Positions 14,868 through 23,477 of a DNA stretch of 64,000 bases are shown here, one piece after another (position 1 is the first letter of the stretch; every line of letters begins with the position of its first letter). This DNA is from Micromonospora sp. CCTCC AA 2012012 (GTDB lineage: Bacteria > Actinomycetota > Actinomycetes > Mycobacteriales > Micromonosporaceae). Under the pieces are notes generated by a model, which worked only from the letters and a program-made list of their open reading frames with translations, made no database searches and had not been told where the DNA came from. The position numbers and the translations under genes were made by a program. The stretch lies in the NCBI RefSeq assembly GCF_040499845.1, contig NZ_CP159342.1, forward strand, positions 434,001 through 498,000, given 5' to 3'.

Positions 14868-15317
14868 ATGCCGACCAGTCCGGCTCAGGCACCGACGGTG
14901 CCGGCGCACGTGCTGCCGCACCGCACCCCCGCCCAGCTGCTCGCCGTGGCCCGGCACGGGCTGACCGAGGCCGCCCAGACCCGCCCCGACGGCCTCCGCT
15001 ACGCCGCCGCCCACCTCGCCGCGCTGCGCGCCGCCGCCGCCCTGCTCGCCGCCCGTGCCCGACCGGCCCCCGGCCGGCGCAACCGGGTCACCAGCGTCTG
15101 GGTCCTGCTCTCCACCGTCGCCCCCGAGCTCGACGAGTGGGCGCGCTACTTCGCCGCCGGCGCCGGCAAGCGGGCCGCCGCCGAGGCCGGCATCCCCCGG
15201 GTGGTCACCGCCCGGGAGGCCGACGACCTGCTCCGCTCCGCCGAGCAGTTCGTGACGGTGGTGGAGGCCTCGCTCGGCCTGGCCCACCAGCCGGCCCTGG
15301 ACGGGCTGGCCGCCTGA
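14868..15317 (+). CDS. HEPN-domain protein, SAV_6107 family
   Basis: 149-residue, mostly alpha-helical protein matching the SAV_6107-type HEPN family that accompanies mutasome genes in actinomycetes. Recognisable parts are HRTPAQLLAVARHGLTEA, a long Ala/Arg-rich helix, VTSVWVLLSTVAPELDEWARYFAAGA and VTAREADDLLRSAEQFVTVVEASLG. HEPN domains are often RNases or toxin/antitoxin parts, but the usual C-terminal R-x4-6-H catalytic pair is not evident; an RYAAAH occurs in the N-terminal helix. ATG 14868 has GGAGGAG upstream. It is the first gene after the SOS box, so it should be damage-inducible. Confidence 0.75.
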   Translation: MPTSPAQAPTVPAHVLPHRTPAQLLAVARHGLTEAAQTRPDGLRYAAAHLAALRAAAALLAARARPAPGRRNRVTSVWVLLSTVAPELDEWARYFAAGAGKRAAAEAGIPRVVTAREADDLLRSAEQFVTVVEASLGLAHQPALDGLAA

Positions 15318-15475
15318 CCCGACGCGTCCGGTCCGGCGGTGGGAAGCCCGCCGGGCCGGACGCGTCGCCTCCGGTCCGGCAGACCTGACCCGGACCCGGC
15401 ACCACCTGCAGCACAGCGACACGGCACAGCACGGGGATCCGTTCCCGTGGCGACACACGACGGGGGGTAGGTCCG

Positions 15476-16225
15476 ATGGCGGGCCGCATGGTGGTCGGTT
15501 CCGCCGCACTGGCCGGGCTGGTACGTCCGGCGAGCGCACCCGATCCGGCGGGCGGTCACCGGGTGCTGCCGGTCCTGCCGGAGCTGACCGGCCTGCTGCC
15601 CAACCGTGGCCTGCGGCGCGGCAGCACCATCGCGGTCGGCGTCGGACAGCCCCGCCGTAGCGGAGGCACCTCCCTGCTCCTCGCGCTGCTCGCCGAGGCG
15701 TCCCGGGCCGGCTCGTGGTGCGCCGTGGTCGGCGTCCCCACCTTCGGCGCCGGGGCGGCGGCCGAGGCCGGCATCGCCCTGGACCGGCTCGCCCTGGTGC
15801 CGCACCCCGGGCCCGAGTGGCCCACCGTCGTCGCCGCCCTCATCGACGGGGTGGACGTGGTGGTCACCGCCGTCCCGGCCACGGTCTCCGCCTCGGTCGC
15901 CGACCGGCTGGCCGCCCGGGCCCGGCAGCGCGGCAGCGTGCTCGTCCCGTACGGCCGCTGGGACGGCGCCGACGTCACGCTGCAGGTGGTCCGGGGCGTC
16001 TGGGAGGGGCTGGGAGCCGGCCGGGGACGGCTGCGCCGCCGGGAGGTCACCGTCTCGGCGCGGGGCCGTGGGGCGGCCGCCCGGCCGAAGGAGATCAAGG
16101 TCTGGCTGCCCGGCGACGGGCTCACCCGCGTCATCCCCCGGGCGACCGGTGTCGGCGCCGCCGCCCGGGCCGCCCTCGCCGCCCCGTCCCGCCGCGGCGC
16201 GCTCACCCTGGTCGGCCCGACATGA
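15476..16225 (+). CDS. imuA: ImuA' (RecA-like mutasome accessory protein)
   Basis: 249-residue RecA-fold protein without a convincing Walker A motif; the loop region reads GVGQPRRSGGTSLLLALLAEAS, then WCAVVGVPTFGAGAAAEAGIALDRLALV. ImuA' works with ImuB and DnaE2 in SOS-induced mutagenic translesion synthesis. ATG 15476 is preceded by GGGGGG about 10 bases upstream. It overlaps imuB by 4 bases (ATGA), and the order ImuA', ImuB, DnaE2 is the standard cassette. The C-terminal basic region (RGRLRRREVTV...ARPKEIKVWLPGDG) may contact its partners. Confidence 0.85.
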   Translation: MAGRMVVGSAALAGLVRPASAPDPAGGHRVLPVLPELTGLLPNRGLRRGSTIAVGVGQPRRSGGTSLLLALLAEASRAGSWCAVVGVPTFGAGAAAEAGIALDRLALVPHPGPEWPTVVAALIDGVDVVVTAVPATVSASVADRLAARARQRGSVLVPYGRWDGADVTLQVVRGVWEGLGAGRGRLRRREVTVSARGRGAAARPKEIKVWLPGDGLTRVIPRATGVGAAARAALAAPSRRGALTLVGPT

Positions 16226-18126
16226 CCACCACCCCGGTACGGACGCTGCTGCTCTGGTGCCCTGACTGGCCGGTGCTCGCCGCCGAGATCGTCGACGGGG
16301 TGCCCGCCACCGACCCGGTCGTGGTGCTGCACGCCAACCGGGTGATCGCCTGTTCGGAGCGGGCCCGCGCCGAGGGGGTGCGCCGAGGGCTGCGCAAGCG
16401 GGAGGCGCAGGGGCGCTGCCCGCAGCTCACCGTCGTCGAGCACGATCCCGGCCGGGACGCCCGGGCGTTCGAGCCGGTGGTCGCCGCCGTGGAGGAGGTG
16501 GCCGCCGGGGTCGAGGTGGTCCGTCCGGGGGCCTGTGCGCTGGCCGCCCGTGGTCCGAGCCGCTATCTCGGGGGCGAGGAGGCGGCGGCCGAACGGATCA
16601 TCGAACACGTCGCCCAGAGCTGCGCGGTGGAGAGTCAGGTCGGCATCGCCGACGGGGTCTTCGCCGCCGGGCTGGCCGCCCGGGACGGCCGGGTGGTGCC
16701 GCCCGGCGGGACACCCGGATTCCTGGCCGGGCTGCCGGTCGAGGCGCTCGGCCGGCCGGCCCTGGCCGATCTGCTGCGCCGGCTGGGGATCCGCACCCTC
16801 GGGGACTTCGCCGCGCTGCCGGCCGGTGACGTGCTGGCCCGGTTCGGCTTCGACGGGGCCCTCGCGTACCGGCTCGCGGCCGGTCGGGACCACCGGCCGC
16901 TCGCCGTCCGGCACCCCCCGGCCGACCTGGCCGTCACGGCCGACCACGACGAGCCGATCGAGCGGGTCGACGCCGCGGCCTTCGCCGCCCGGGCCCTGGC
17001 CGAGCAGTTGCACGAGCGGCTCGCCGCGCACGGGCTGGCCTGCACCCGGCTCGGCATCGAGGCGGTCACCGCGCACGGCCAGGAGCTGCACCGGGTCTGG
17101 CGGCACGACGGGCTGCTCACCGCCGCCGCCATCGCCGACCGGGTGCGTTGGCAACTGGACGGTTGGCTCTCCGGCGGCAACCGTCGCGCCGGCGCCCGCC
17201 CGGCCCGGCCGACCGCCGGGATCATCCGGCTGCGACTGGTCCCCGACGGAGTGCTCGCCCAGGCCGGCCTGCAACCGGGACTGTGGGGGGAGGCCGGTGA
17301 GGAGCGGGAGCGGGCGCACCGTGCGCTGAGCCGGGTGCAGGGCATCCTCGGCCCCGAGGCGGTGCTGACCGCCGTGCTCGGCGGCGGTCGGTCCCCGGCC
17401 GACCAGGTGCGCCTGGTGCCGTGGGGCGACGAACGGCTGCCCGCCCGCCCCGGCCCGCCGCCACTGCCCGCCGCGCCGATCACCGCTGCCGACCGACCCG
17501 TCCCGCCCCCCGGTCTTCCTGCCGCTCCCGACCGATCCGTCCCGGCCTCCGGTCTTCCTGCCGCCGTCGACCGGCCCGTCCCCGCCTCCGGTCTTCCTGC
17601 CGCCCCCGACCGGCCCGTCCCCGCCTCCGGTCTTCCTGCCGCCCCCGACCGACCCGTCCCCGCCCCCGGTCTTCCTGCTGCCCCCGCCGCGGGTCTTCCT
17701 GCTGTTCCGGGTGCCGGCGGCGAGGAGCGGGGCGGGGTGGGGCGGGGGGTGGCGCGGCGCGGGCGGGCCGCAGCCGGCCGTGTGGCCGGTGCGGAGGTGC
17801 CGCCGTGGCCGGGGCGTCTGCCGCCGCCCGCGCCGGCCGTGGTGCTGCCCACTCCGCTCGCCGCGACCGTGCGGGACGCCACCGGCGAGCCGGTCGTGGT
17901 CAGCGCGCGCCTGGCGGTGAGCGCCCCGCCCGCCCGGCTGGTGGTCGGCACGGGCCGGCCGGCGGAGATCGTCGGGTGGGTCGGCCCGTGGCCGGTGGAC
18001 GAGCGCTGGTGGGCGCCGGCCGAGGCCCGTCGGCGGGCCCGGTTCCAGGTCAGCCTGGCCGACGGCGCCGCCCTGCTGCTGGCGGTCGAGGGCGGCCAGT
18101 GGCTGGTGGAGGCGATCTATGACTGA
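16222..18126 (+). CDS. imuB: ImuB, catalytically inactive Y-family polymerase-like mutasome hub
   Basis: 634 residues. The Y-family fold is recognisable, but the catalytic acids are gone: where DinB has HVDMDAFFAS, ImuB has LLWCPDWPVL, and where DinB has SLDEAF it has RPGACAL. A probable clamp-binding motif QPGLWG follows LQ near residue 352, matching the QLPLWG site of mycobacterial ImuB. Residues about 423-495 are a Pro/Ala-rich insert made of five 13-residue repeats (DRPVPASGLPAAP type) encoded by 39-bp tandem repeats. The C-terminal domain (ATGEPVVVSARLAVSAPPARLVVG... WWAPAEARRRARFQV) is typical of ImuB. It starts inside the ImuA' stop (ATGA). Confidence 0.9.
   Translation: MTTTPVRTLLLWCPDWPVLAAEIVDGVPATDPVVVLHANRVIACSERARAEGVRRGLRKREAQGRCPQLTVVEHDPGRDARAFEPVVAAVEEVAAGVEVVRPGACALAARGPSRYLGGEEAAAERIIEHVAQSCAVESQVGIADGVFAAGLAARDGRVVPPGGTPGFLAGLPVEALGRPALADLLRRLGIRTLGDFAALPAGDVLARFGFDGALAYRLAAGRDHRPLAVRHPPADLAVTADHDEPIERVDAAAFAARALAEQLHERLAAHGLACTRLGIEAVTAHGQELHRVWRHDGLLTAAAIADRVRWQLDGWLSGGNRRAGARPARPTAGIIRLRLVPDGVLAQAGLQPGLWGEAGEERERAHRALSRVQGILGPEAVLTAVLGGGRSPADQVRLVPWGDERLPARPGPPPLPAAPITAADRPVPPPGLPAAPDRSVPASGLPAAVDRPVPASGLPAAPDRPVPASGLPAAPDRPVPAPGLPAAPAAGLPAVPGAGGEERGGVGRGVARRGRAAAGRVAGAEVPPWPGRLPPPAPAVVLPTPLAATVRDATGEPVVVSARLAVSAPPARLVVGTGRPAEIVGWVGPWPVDERWWAPAEARRRARFQVSLADGAALLLAVEGGQWLVEAIYD
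17491..17706 (+). repeat. 39-bp tandem repeat inside imuB
   Basis: Five full units starting at 17491, 17530, 17569, 17608 and 17647, plus a partial one. They preserve the reading frame and encode a Pro-rich 13-residue repeat between the clamp motif and the C-terminal domain. Confidence 0.9.
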
Positions 18127-18336
18127 GCGCCGGTCGGCGGCTGGGCGCCGGTCGGCGGCTGGGCGCTGGTCGGCGGCTGGGCGCCGGTCTGTGGTGGGGC
18201 GCCGGTCTGCGGTCGGGGGACGCTCCGCGGTTGGGAGCTGGCCTGCGGCTGGGCGTTGGTCGGTGGCTGCGTGCCGGTCCTTGCTCGGGTGCCGGTCTGC
18301 GGGGAGACGCCGGTCGGTGGTGGGGCGTGGGTCGGG
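18127..18336 (+). repeat. 18-bp tandem repeat between imuB and dnaE2
   Basis: About eleven and a half units of GCGCCGGTCGGCGGCTGG, increasingly diverged to the right, beginning at the first base after the imuB stop codon. The unit length is a multiple of three, so all frames look open, but no start codon with a ribosome site precedes a convincing protein. Confidence 0.88.
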
Positions 18337-18357
18337 TGAGACCCCACCCGACGGACG

Positions 18358-18453
18358 CTACGAACGTGATTACACAGATGGATCGCCGCTGACCTCCGGT
18401 GAGTCGGCCGTGATCTTCGACCTTCTGATTCATCTTTGCCATCAGGTTCGTAG
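18358..18453. repeat. Diverged inverted repeat upstream of dnaE2
   Basis: Arms at 18358-18384 and 18427-18453 match in 22 of 27 positions when one is complemented; the innermost-conserved core is CTACGAAC/GTTCGTAG. A 42-base spacer separates them. They may be two opposed copies of a protein-binding site or a long hairpin. The site does not fit the LexA consensus. Confidence 0.6.
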
Positions 18454-18516
18454 GCGACGCACGGGTACCCGCCGTCCCGCGCCGGCTCTGACACCGGCCT
18501 GGCGAGGAGTGGACCG

Positions 18517-21500
18517 GTGAGCTTCCACAATCCGAAGCTGCCCTGGTCGGAGCTGGAACGCGTGCTCTCCGGCCGGTCCACCGACGGCCGGTCCGGCGAC
18601 GGGCGAGGCGGCGGCGGGCGAGGCGGCGATGGGCGAGGCGGCGGCGGGCGAGGCGGCGATGGGCGAGGCGGCGGCGGGCGAGGCGGGCGGTCGCGGGACG
18701 AGCGGCACCTGCACGTGGTGGATCCGCTCGCGGTCGACGCCGACGGCGGTGACGCCCCGGTCTGGAGTCGGAAGCGGCAGCACTACGAGCCGCCCGAGGC
18801 ACCCGCGCTGGCCCGACCCGACGACACCGTGCCCTACGCCGAGCTGCACACGCACACCAACTTCAGCTTCCTCGACGGGGCCAGCCACCCGGAGGAGCTG
18901 GCCGAGGAGGCCGCCCGGCTGGGGCTCACCGCGCTCGCCGTCACCGACCACGACGGCTTCTACGGGGTGGTCCGCTTCGCCGAGGCGGCCCGCGCGCTGC
19001 ACCTGCCGACGGTCTTCGGCGCGGAGCTCTCCCTCGGGCTGCCCGGCCCGCAGAACGGCGAGCCCGACCCGCACGGCGCGCACCTGCTGGTGCTCGCGCA
19101 CGGCCACGAGGGGTACGCCCGACTCGCCGCCACCATCTCCCGGGCCCAGCTGCGCGGCGGCGAGAAGGGCCGCCCGGTCTACGGCGAGCTGGAGGAGGTC
19201 GCCCAGGAGCTGAAGGACCACGTGCTGGTGCTGACCGGCTGCCGCAAGGGACACGTCCCCGGTGCGCTGCTCACCGAGGGCGTCGACGCGGCTGCCCGGG
19301 AGCTGGACCGGCTCACCGCCCTGTTCGGCGCGGACACGGTGGCGGTGGAGCTGACCGACCACGGTCACCCGGTCGACGCCGACCGCAACGACGCCCTCGC
19401 CGAGCTGGCCGCCGCCGCCGGGCTGCCCACGGTGGCCACCAACAACGTGCACTACGCCACCCCCGGCCGACGCCGGCTGGCCACCACGCTGGCCGCGGTC
19501 CGGGCCCGGCGCAGCCTGGACGAGATCGACGGTTGGCTGCCCGCCGCGGCCACCGCCCACCTGCGCAGCGGCGCGGAGATGGCGGCGCGGTTCGGCGCGT
19601 ACCCGGGGGCGGTGGCGCGGGCCGCCGAGTTCGGGGCGGAACTCGCCTTCGACCTGCAACTGGTCGCGCCGAAGCTGCCGGCGTACCCGGTGCCGGCGGG
19701 GCACACCGAGATGAGCTGGCTGCGGCACCTGACCATGCGGGGGGCGCGGGAACGGTACGGGCCGCCCGAGGCGCACCCCGAGGCGTACGCGCAGTTGGAG
19801 CACGAGCTGCGGATGATCGACGAGCTGGGTTTCCCCGGCTACTTCCTGGTGGTCTACGACATCGTCAGCTTCTGCCGCGAGCAGGACATCTACTGCCAGG
19901 GTCGGGGCTCGGCGGCCAACTCGGCGGTCTGCTACGCGCTGCGGATCACCAACGTGGACGCGGTCCGGCACCGGCTGCTCTTCGAACGCTTCCTCGCCCC
20001 GGAGCGGGACGGGCCGCCCGACATCGACGTGGACATCGAGTCCGACCGTCGGGAGGAGGTGATCCAGCACGTCTACGCCCGGTACGGCCGGGAGCACACC
20101 GCCCAGGTCGCCAACGTCATCTCCTACCGTCCCCGCTCGGCGGTGCGGGACGTGGCGAAGGCGTTCGGCTTCTCCCCGGGTCAGCAGGACGCCTGGAGCA
20201 AGCAGATCGACCGTTGGGGCTCGGTCGCCGCCGTCGACGTGGAGGACATCCCCGAGCAGGTGGTCGCGTACGCGAACGAACTGCAGACCTTCCCCCGGCA
20301 CCTGGGCATCCACTCCGGCGGCATGGTGATCTGCGACCGCCCGGTGATCGAGGTCTGCCCGGTGGAGTGGGGTCGGATGCCCGGCCGCAGCGTGCTCCAG
20401 TGGGACAAGGACGACTGCGCCGCGGTCGGGCTGGTCAAGTTCGACCTGCTCGGCCTCGGCATGCTCTCCGCCCTGCACTACGGCTACGACATGATCGGGA
20501 CGACCCTCGACCTGGGCGACATGACCCTGGACGACCCCGAGGTCTACGACATGCTCTGCCGGGCCGACTCGGTCGGGGTGTTCCAGGTGGAGAGCCGCGC
20601 CCAGATGGCCACCCTGCCCCGGCTGAAGCCCCGGGAGTTCTACGACCTGGTGGTGGAGGTGGCGCTGATCCGTCCCGGCCCGATCCAGGGCGGCTCGGTG
20701 CACCCGTTCATCCGGCGCAAGAACGGTCAGGAGCCGGTGACGTACGCGCACCCGCTGATGCGCAACGCGCTGGAGAAGACCCTCGGCGTGCCGCTGTTCC
20801 AGGAGCAGCTGATGCAGCTCGCCATCGACCTGGCCGGTTTCGACGCGGCCGGCGCCGACCAGCTGCGCCGGGCGATGGGGGCGAAGCGGTCGGTGGAGCG
20901 GATGGCGCAGATCGCCGACCGGTTGTACGCCGGGATGGCCGAGCGGGGCATCACCGGGGAGCTGGCCGACGACGTCTATCGCAAGCTCACCGCGTTCGCC
21001 AGCTACGGCTTCCCGGAGAGCCACGCGATGAGCTTCGCTTACCTGGTCTACGCCAGTTCCTGGCTCAAGCGCTACCACCCGGCCCCGTTCCTGGCCGCGC
21101 TGCTCAACGCCCAGCCGATGGGCTTCTACTCGCCGCAGACCCTGGTCGACGACGCCCGCCGGCACGGCGTCGAGGTACGCCGCCCGGACATCAACGCCAG
21201 CGGCGCGTCGGCGGTGCTGGAGTCCACCCCGGACACCCGCTGGGGGAGTCAGCCGGGGGAGCCGCCGCACGCCTGGGGGCTGGGTGGTCCGGCCGTCCGG
21301 CTCGGGCTGGGTGCGGTGCGTACCCTCGGCGAGGGGGTGGCCGAGCGGATCGAGGCGGAGCGGGCGGCGCACGGGCCGTACGCGGACCTGTCGGACCTGG
21401 CCCGGCGGGTCGGGCTGACCGCCGCGCAGCTGGAGGCGCTGGCCACCGCGGACGCCTTCGCCTGTTTCGGGCTGACCCGGCGGCAGGCGCTCTGGGCGGC

Positions 21501-21990
21501 CGGCGCGGCGGCCCAGGACCGGCCGGACCGGCTGCCCGGCACGGTGACCGGCGTCAGCCCGCCCACCCTGCCCGGCATGGAGGAGGTCGACAAGCTCGTC
21601 GCCGACGTCTGGGCGACCGGCCTGTCGCCGGAGACGCATCCGGCCCGGTTCCTCCGCGACCGGCTCGACGCGCTGGGCGCGGTGCCGATCGCCCGGCTCG
21701 GCCGGGTGGAGCCCGGCCAGCGGATCCGGGTCGGCGGGATCGTCACCCACCGGCAGCGGCCGGCGACCGCCGGCGGGGTCACCTTCCTCAATCTGGAGGA
21801 CGAGACCGGGATGCTCAACGTCACCTGCTCACCGGGTCTGTGGCAGCGGTACCGCCGGGTGGCCCGGACCAGCGCGGCGCTGGTGGTGCGCGGCCGGTTG
21901 CAGCGGCACGAGGGGGTCACCAGCCTCACCGCCGACCGGCTGGACGCGATTACCCCGCCGGTCACGCCGGCCTCCCGCGACTTTCGCTGA
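18517..21990 (+). CDS. dnaE2: Error-prone DNA polymerase III alpha subunit DnaE2
   Basis: 1157-residue C-family polymerase responsible for damage-induced mutagenesis with ImuA' and ImuB. Domains in order: a low-complexity Gly/Arg/Asp N-terminus with GRGGG/GRGGD repeats (residues about 28-58), the PHP domain (ELHTHTNFSFLDGASHPEEL near 108), the palm with catalytic aspartates D502, D504 and D506 in PDIDVDIES, the fingers and tandem HhH, and the C-terminal OB fold (GQRIRVGGIVTHRQRP...FLNLEDETGMLNV). It lacks the longer C-terminal region of replicative DnaE. GTG 18517 has GAGGAG 10 bases upstream. A 390-bp gap with repeats separates it from imuB, so it may have its own promoter, but no second SOS box is visible. 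Confidence 0.94.
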   Translation: MSFHNPKLPWSELERVLSGRSTDGRSGDGRGGGGRGGDGRGGGGRGGDGRGGGGRGGRSRDERHLHVVDPLAVDADGGDAPVWSRKRQHYEPPEAPALARPDDTVPYAELHTHTNFSFLDGASHPEELAEEAARLGLTALAVTDHDGFYGVVRFAEAARALHLPTVFGAELSLGLPGPQNGEPDPHGAHLLVLAHGHEGYARLAATISRAQLRGGEKGRPVYGELEEVAQELKDHVLVLTGCRKGHVPGALLTEGVDAAARELDRLTALFGADTVAVELTDHGHPVDADRNDALAELAAAAGLPTVATNNVHYATPGRRRLATTLAAVRARRSLDEIDGWLPAAATAHLRSGAEMAARFGAYPGAVARAAEFGAELAFDLQLVAPKLPAYPVPAGHTEMSWLRHLTMRGARERYGPPEAHPEAYAQLEHELRMIDELGFPGYFLVVYDIVSFCREQDIYCQGRGSAANSAVCYALRITNVDAVRHRLLFERFLAPERDGPPDIDVDIESDRREEVIQHVYARYGREHTAQVANVISYRPRSAVRDVAKAFGFSPGQQDAWSKQIDRWGSVAAVDVEDIPEQVVAYANELQTFPRHLGIHSGGMVICDRPVIEVCPVEWGRMPGRSVLQWDKDDCAAVGLVKFDLLGLGMLSALHYGYDMIGTTLDLGDMTLDDPEVYDMLCRADSVGVFQVESRAQMATLPRLKPREFYDLVVEVALIRPGPIQGGSVHPFIRRKNGQEPVTYAHPLMRNALEKTLGVPLFQEQLMQLAIDLAGFDAAGADQLRRAMGAKRSVERMAQIADRLYAGMAERGITGELADDVYRKLTAFASYGFPESHAMSFAYLVYASSWLKRYHPAPFLAALLNAQPMGFYSPQTLVDDARRHGVEVRRPDINASGASAVLESTPDTRWGSQPGEPPHAWGLGGPAVRLGLGAVRTLGEGVAERIEAERAAHGPYADLSDLARRVGLTAAQLEALATADAFACFGLTRRQALWAAGAAAQDRPDRLPGTVTGVSPPTLPGMEEVDKLVADVWATGLSPETHPARFLRDRLDALGAVPIARLGRVEPGQRIRVGGIVTHRQRPATAGGVTFLNLEDETGMLNVTCSPGLWQRYRRVARTSAALVVRGRLQRHEGVTSLTADRLDAITPPVTPASRDFR
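18601..18690 (+). repeat. 30-bp tandem repeat in the 5' end of dnaE2
   Basis: Three units of 30 bp, each two 15-bp halves, encoding GRGGG-GRGGD. The third unit diverges at its end. The repeat is in frame and adds a basic, flexible N-terminal tail absent from typical DnaE2 proteins. Confidence 0.88.
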
Positions 21991-22115
21991 CCGCCCATCC
22001 GGCGCACGCGGCGCGCTATCCGCCGGATTCCCCACAGATGGGTTTCAAATCTGCGCGGGCAGGAGAAGTGCTCCTCCGCGTGGGCAGGGTGGCCCGCGCC
22101 CTGGAGGAGGTGGCC

Positions 22116-23468
22116 ATGTCACGGACGCTGCGGACGACCGCGTTGGTCGGGGTGTTCACCCTGGCGGTCAGCGGTTGCGGGGGAGTGGGCGGCGGCGGAA
22201 CCGATTCCGGTGGTGGCGCCAAGGATTCCGGCGCGCTGAGCACCATGGGGTTCGGCCTGTCGGACGAGATCGCCAAGACCCGGGTGGACGCGTTCAAGCG
22301 GGACCATCCGAAGGTCGAGCTGAAGATCACCGAGGGCGCCTTCGACGAGCAGCAGTTCCTCTCGGCCGTGGCCTCCGGTAACCCGCCGGACCTGGTCTAC
22401 ATGGACCGCAAGCTGATCGGCACGTACGCCAAGCGCGGCTCGATCCAGCCGCTGACCGACTGCGTCAAGAAGCAGGACATCGACCTGGGGCAGTACCGGC
22501 AGGCGGCCAGGGACCAGGTCACCCTGGACGGCACGGTCTACGGCATCCCCGAGTTCAGCAGCGTCCGGGTGGTCTATCTCAACGAGGCGGTGCTCAAGCA
22601 GGCCGGGCTGACCGCCGACAGCGTGAACCTGGCCGACTGGGCCGCGCTCCCCGGGGTCAACGCGAAGCTGGCCAAGGTCGACGGCGGCAAGCTCACCCGG
22701 ATCGGCATCGACCCGAAGATCCCCGAGTTCCTGCCGATGTGGGCCAAGGCCAACGGCGTCGAGATGATCTCCGCCGACGGCACCAAGGCCAACCTCAACG
22801 ACCCGAAGGTGGTCGAGGCGCTGACCACCGGGGTGAAGCTGATCCAGGACCAGGGTGGCTGGGGCAAGTTCAAGTCGTTCCGGGACACCTTCGACTTCTT
22901 CGGCGCGCAGAACCCCCTCGCCAAGAACCAGATCGCCGCCTGGCCGATGGAGGAGTGGTTCCTCAACCAGGCCGCCAAGAACAGCCCCAAGGCCGAGCTG
23001 GTGGTCAAGCCCTTCGTCGACCGGGAGGGCAAGCCGGTCACCATGTCCGCCGGGCAGGCGTGGGTGATCACCAAGGGGGCGAAGAACCCGGACGCGGCCT
23101 GCGCCTTCGCCAAGCAGATGACCGCCACCGACACCTGGCTGGCCGCCGCGAAGGCCCGCGCCGAGGCCCGCAAGGCCGCCAACCTGCCCTTCACCGGTGT
23201 CTGGACCGGCAACGAGCAGGCCGACAAGAAGATCTTCGACGAGGTCTACCAGCCGACCGGCAACAAGCGTTTCGACGACGCCGTGGCCACCATCCGGTCG
23301 GCCCAGGACGCCGCGTTCGCCATGCCCGCCTCGCCGGCCGGCGCCGAGTTCGACAAGGCCTGGACCGATGCGGTCAACCGGGTGCTCTCCGGGCAGGCCC
23401 AGCCGCAGCAGGCGATGGACCGGGCCCAGCAGGAGGCCACCGCCGCGCTGGACAAGGCCGCGAAGTAG
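22116..23468 (+). CDS. ABC transporter solute-binding lipoprotein (sugar type)
   Basis: 450-residue extracellular substrate-binding protein of the family 1 (maltose/oligosaccharide) type. The lipoprotein signal peptide is clear: positive start, hydrophobic stretch, then LAVSGC with the lipid-modified cysteine at residue 21, followed by a Gly/Ser linker. Typical parts are GNPPDLVYMDRKLIGTYAKRGSIQPLTDCV, VYGIPEFSSVRVVYLNEAVLKQAGL and the MSAGQAWVITKGAKNPDAACAFAKQM segment. ATG 22116 follows GGAGGAGG. It opens an operon with two permease genes 10 bases and 4 bases apart. The sugar is unknown. Confidence 0.92.
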   Translation: MSRTLRTTALVGVFTLAVSGCGGVGGGGTDSGGGAKDSGALSTMGFGLSDEIAKTRVDAFKRDHPKVELKITEGAFDEQQFLSAVASGNPPDLVYMDRKLIGTYAKRGSIQPLTDCVKKQDIDLGQYRQAARDQVTLDGTVYGIPEFSSVRVVYLNEAVLKQAGLTADSVNLADWAALPGVNAKLAKVDGGKLTRIGIDPKIPEFLPMWAKANGVEMISADGTKANLNDPKVVEALTTGVKLIQDQGGWGKFKSFRDTFDFFGAQNPLAKNQIAAWPMEEWFLNQAAKNSPKAELVVKPFVDREGKPVTMSAGQAWVITKGAKNPDAACAFAKQMTATDTWLAAAKARAEARKAANLPFTGVWTGNEQADKKIFDEVYQPTGNKRFDDAVATIRSAQDAAFAMPASPAGAEFDKAWTDAVNRVLSGQAQPQQAMDRAQQEATAALDKAAK

Positions 23469-23477
23469 CCACCGGAG

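Noticed and set aside
18127..18336. Possible repeat protein encoded downstream of imuB
   Set aside because: Frames are open only because the unit is 18 bases; no start codon with a ribosome site and no stop-to-stop protein of convincing composition.
18117..18581. 154-codon minus-strand ORF with TGAQPP repeats
   Set aside because: The repeats are the 18-bp minisatellite read backwards; it overlaps the dnaE2 start and has no ribosome site or domain.
18442..21750. 1102-codon minus-strand open frame opposite dnaE2
   Set aside because: A shadow frame of a GC-rich gene; dnaE2 on the plus strand has complete catalytic motifs.
22035..22053. Imperfect palindrome CAGAT-N9-ATCTG before the ABC operon as a sugar-repressor operator
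   Set aside because: Only five paired bases per arm; too weak to call without comparison to other copies.
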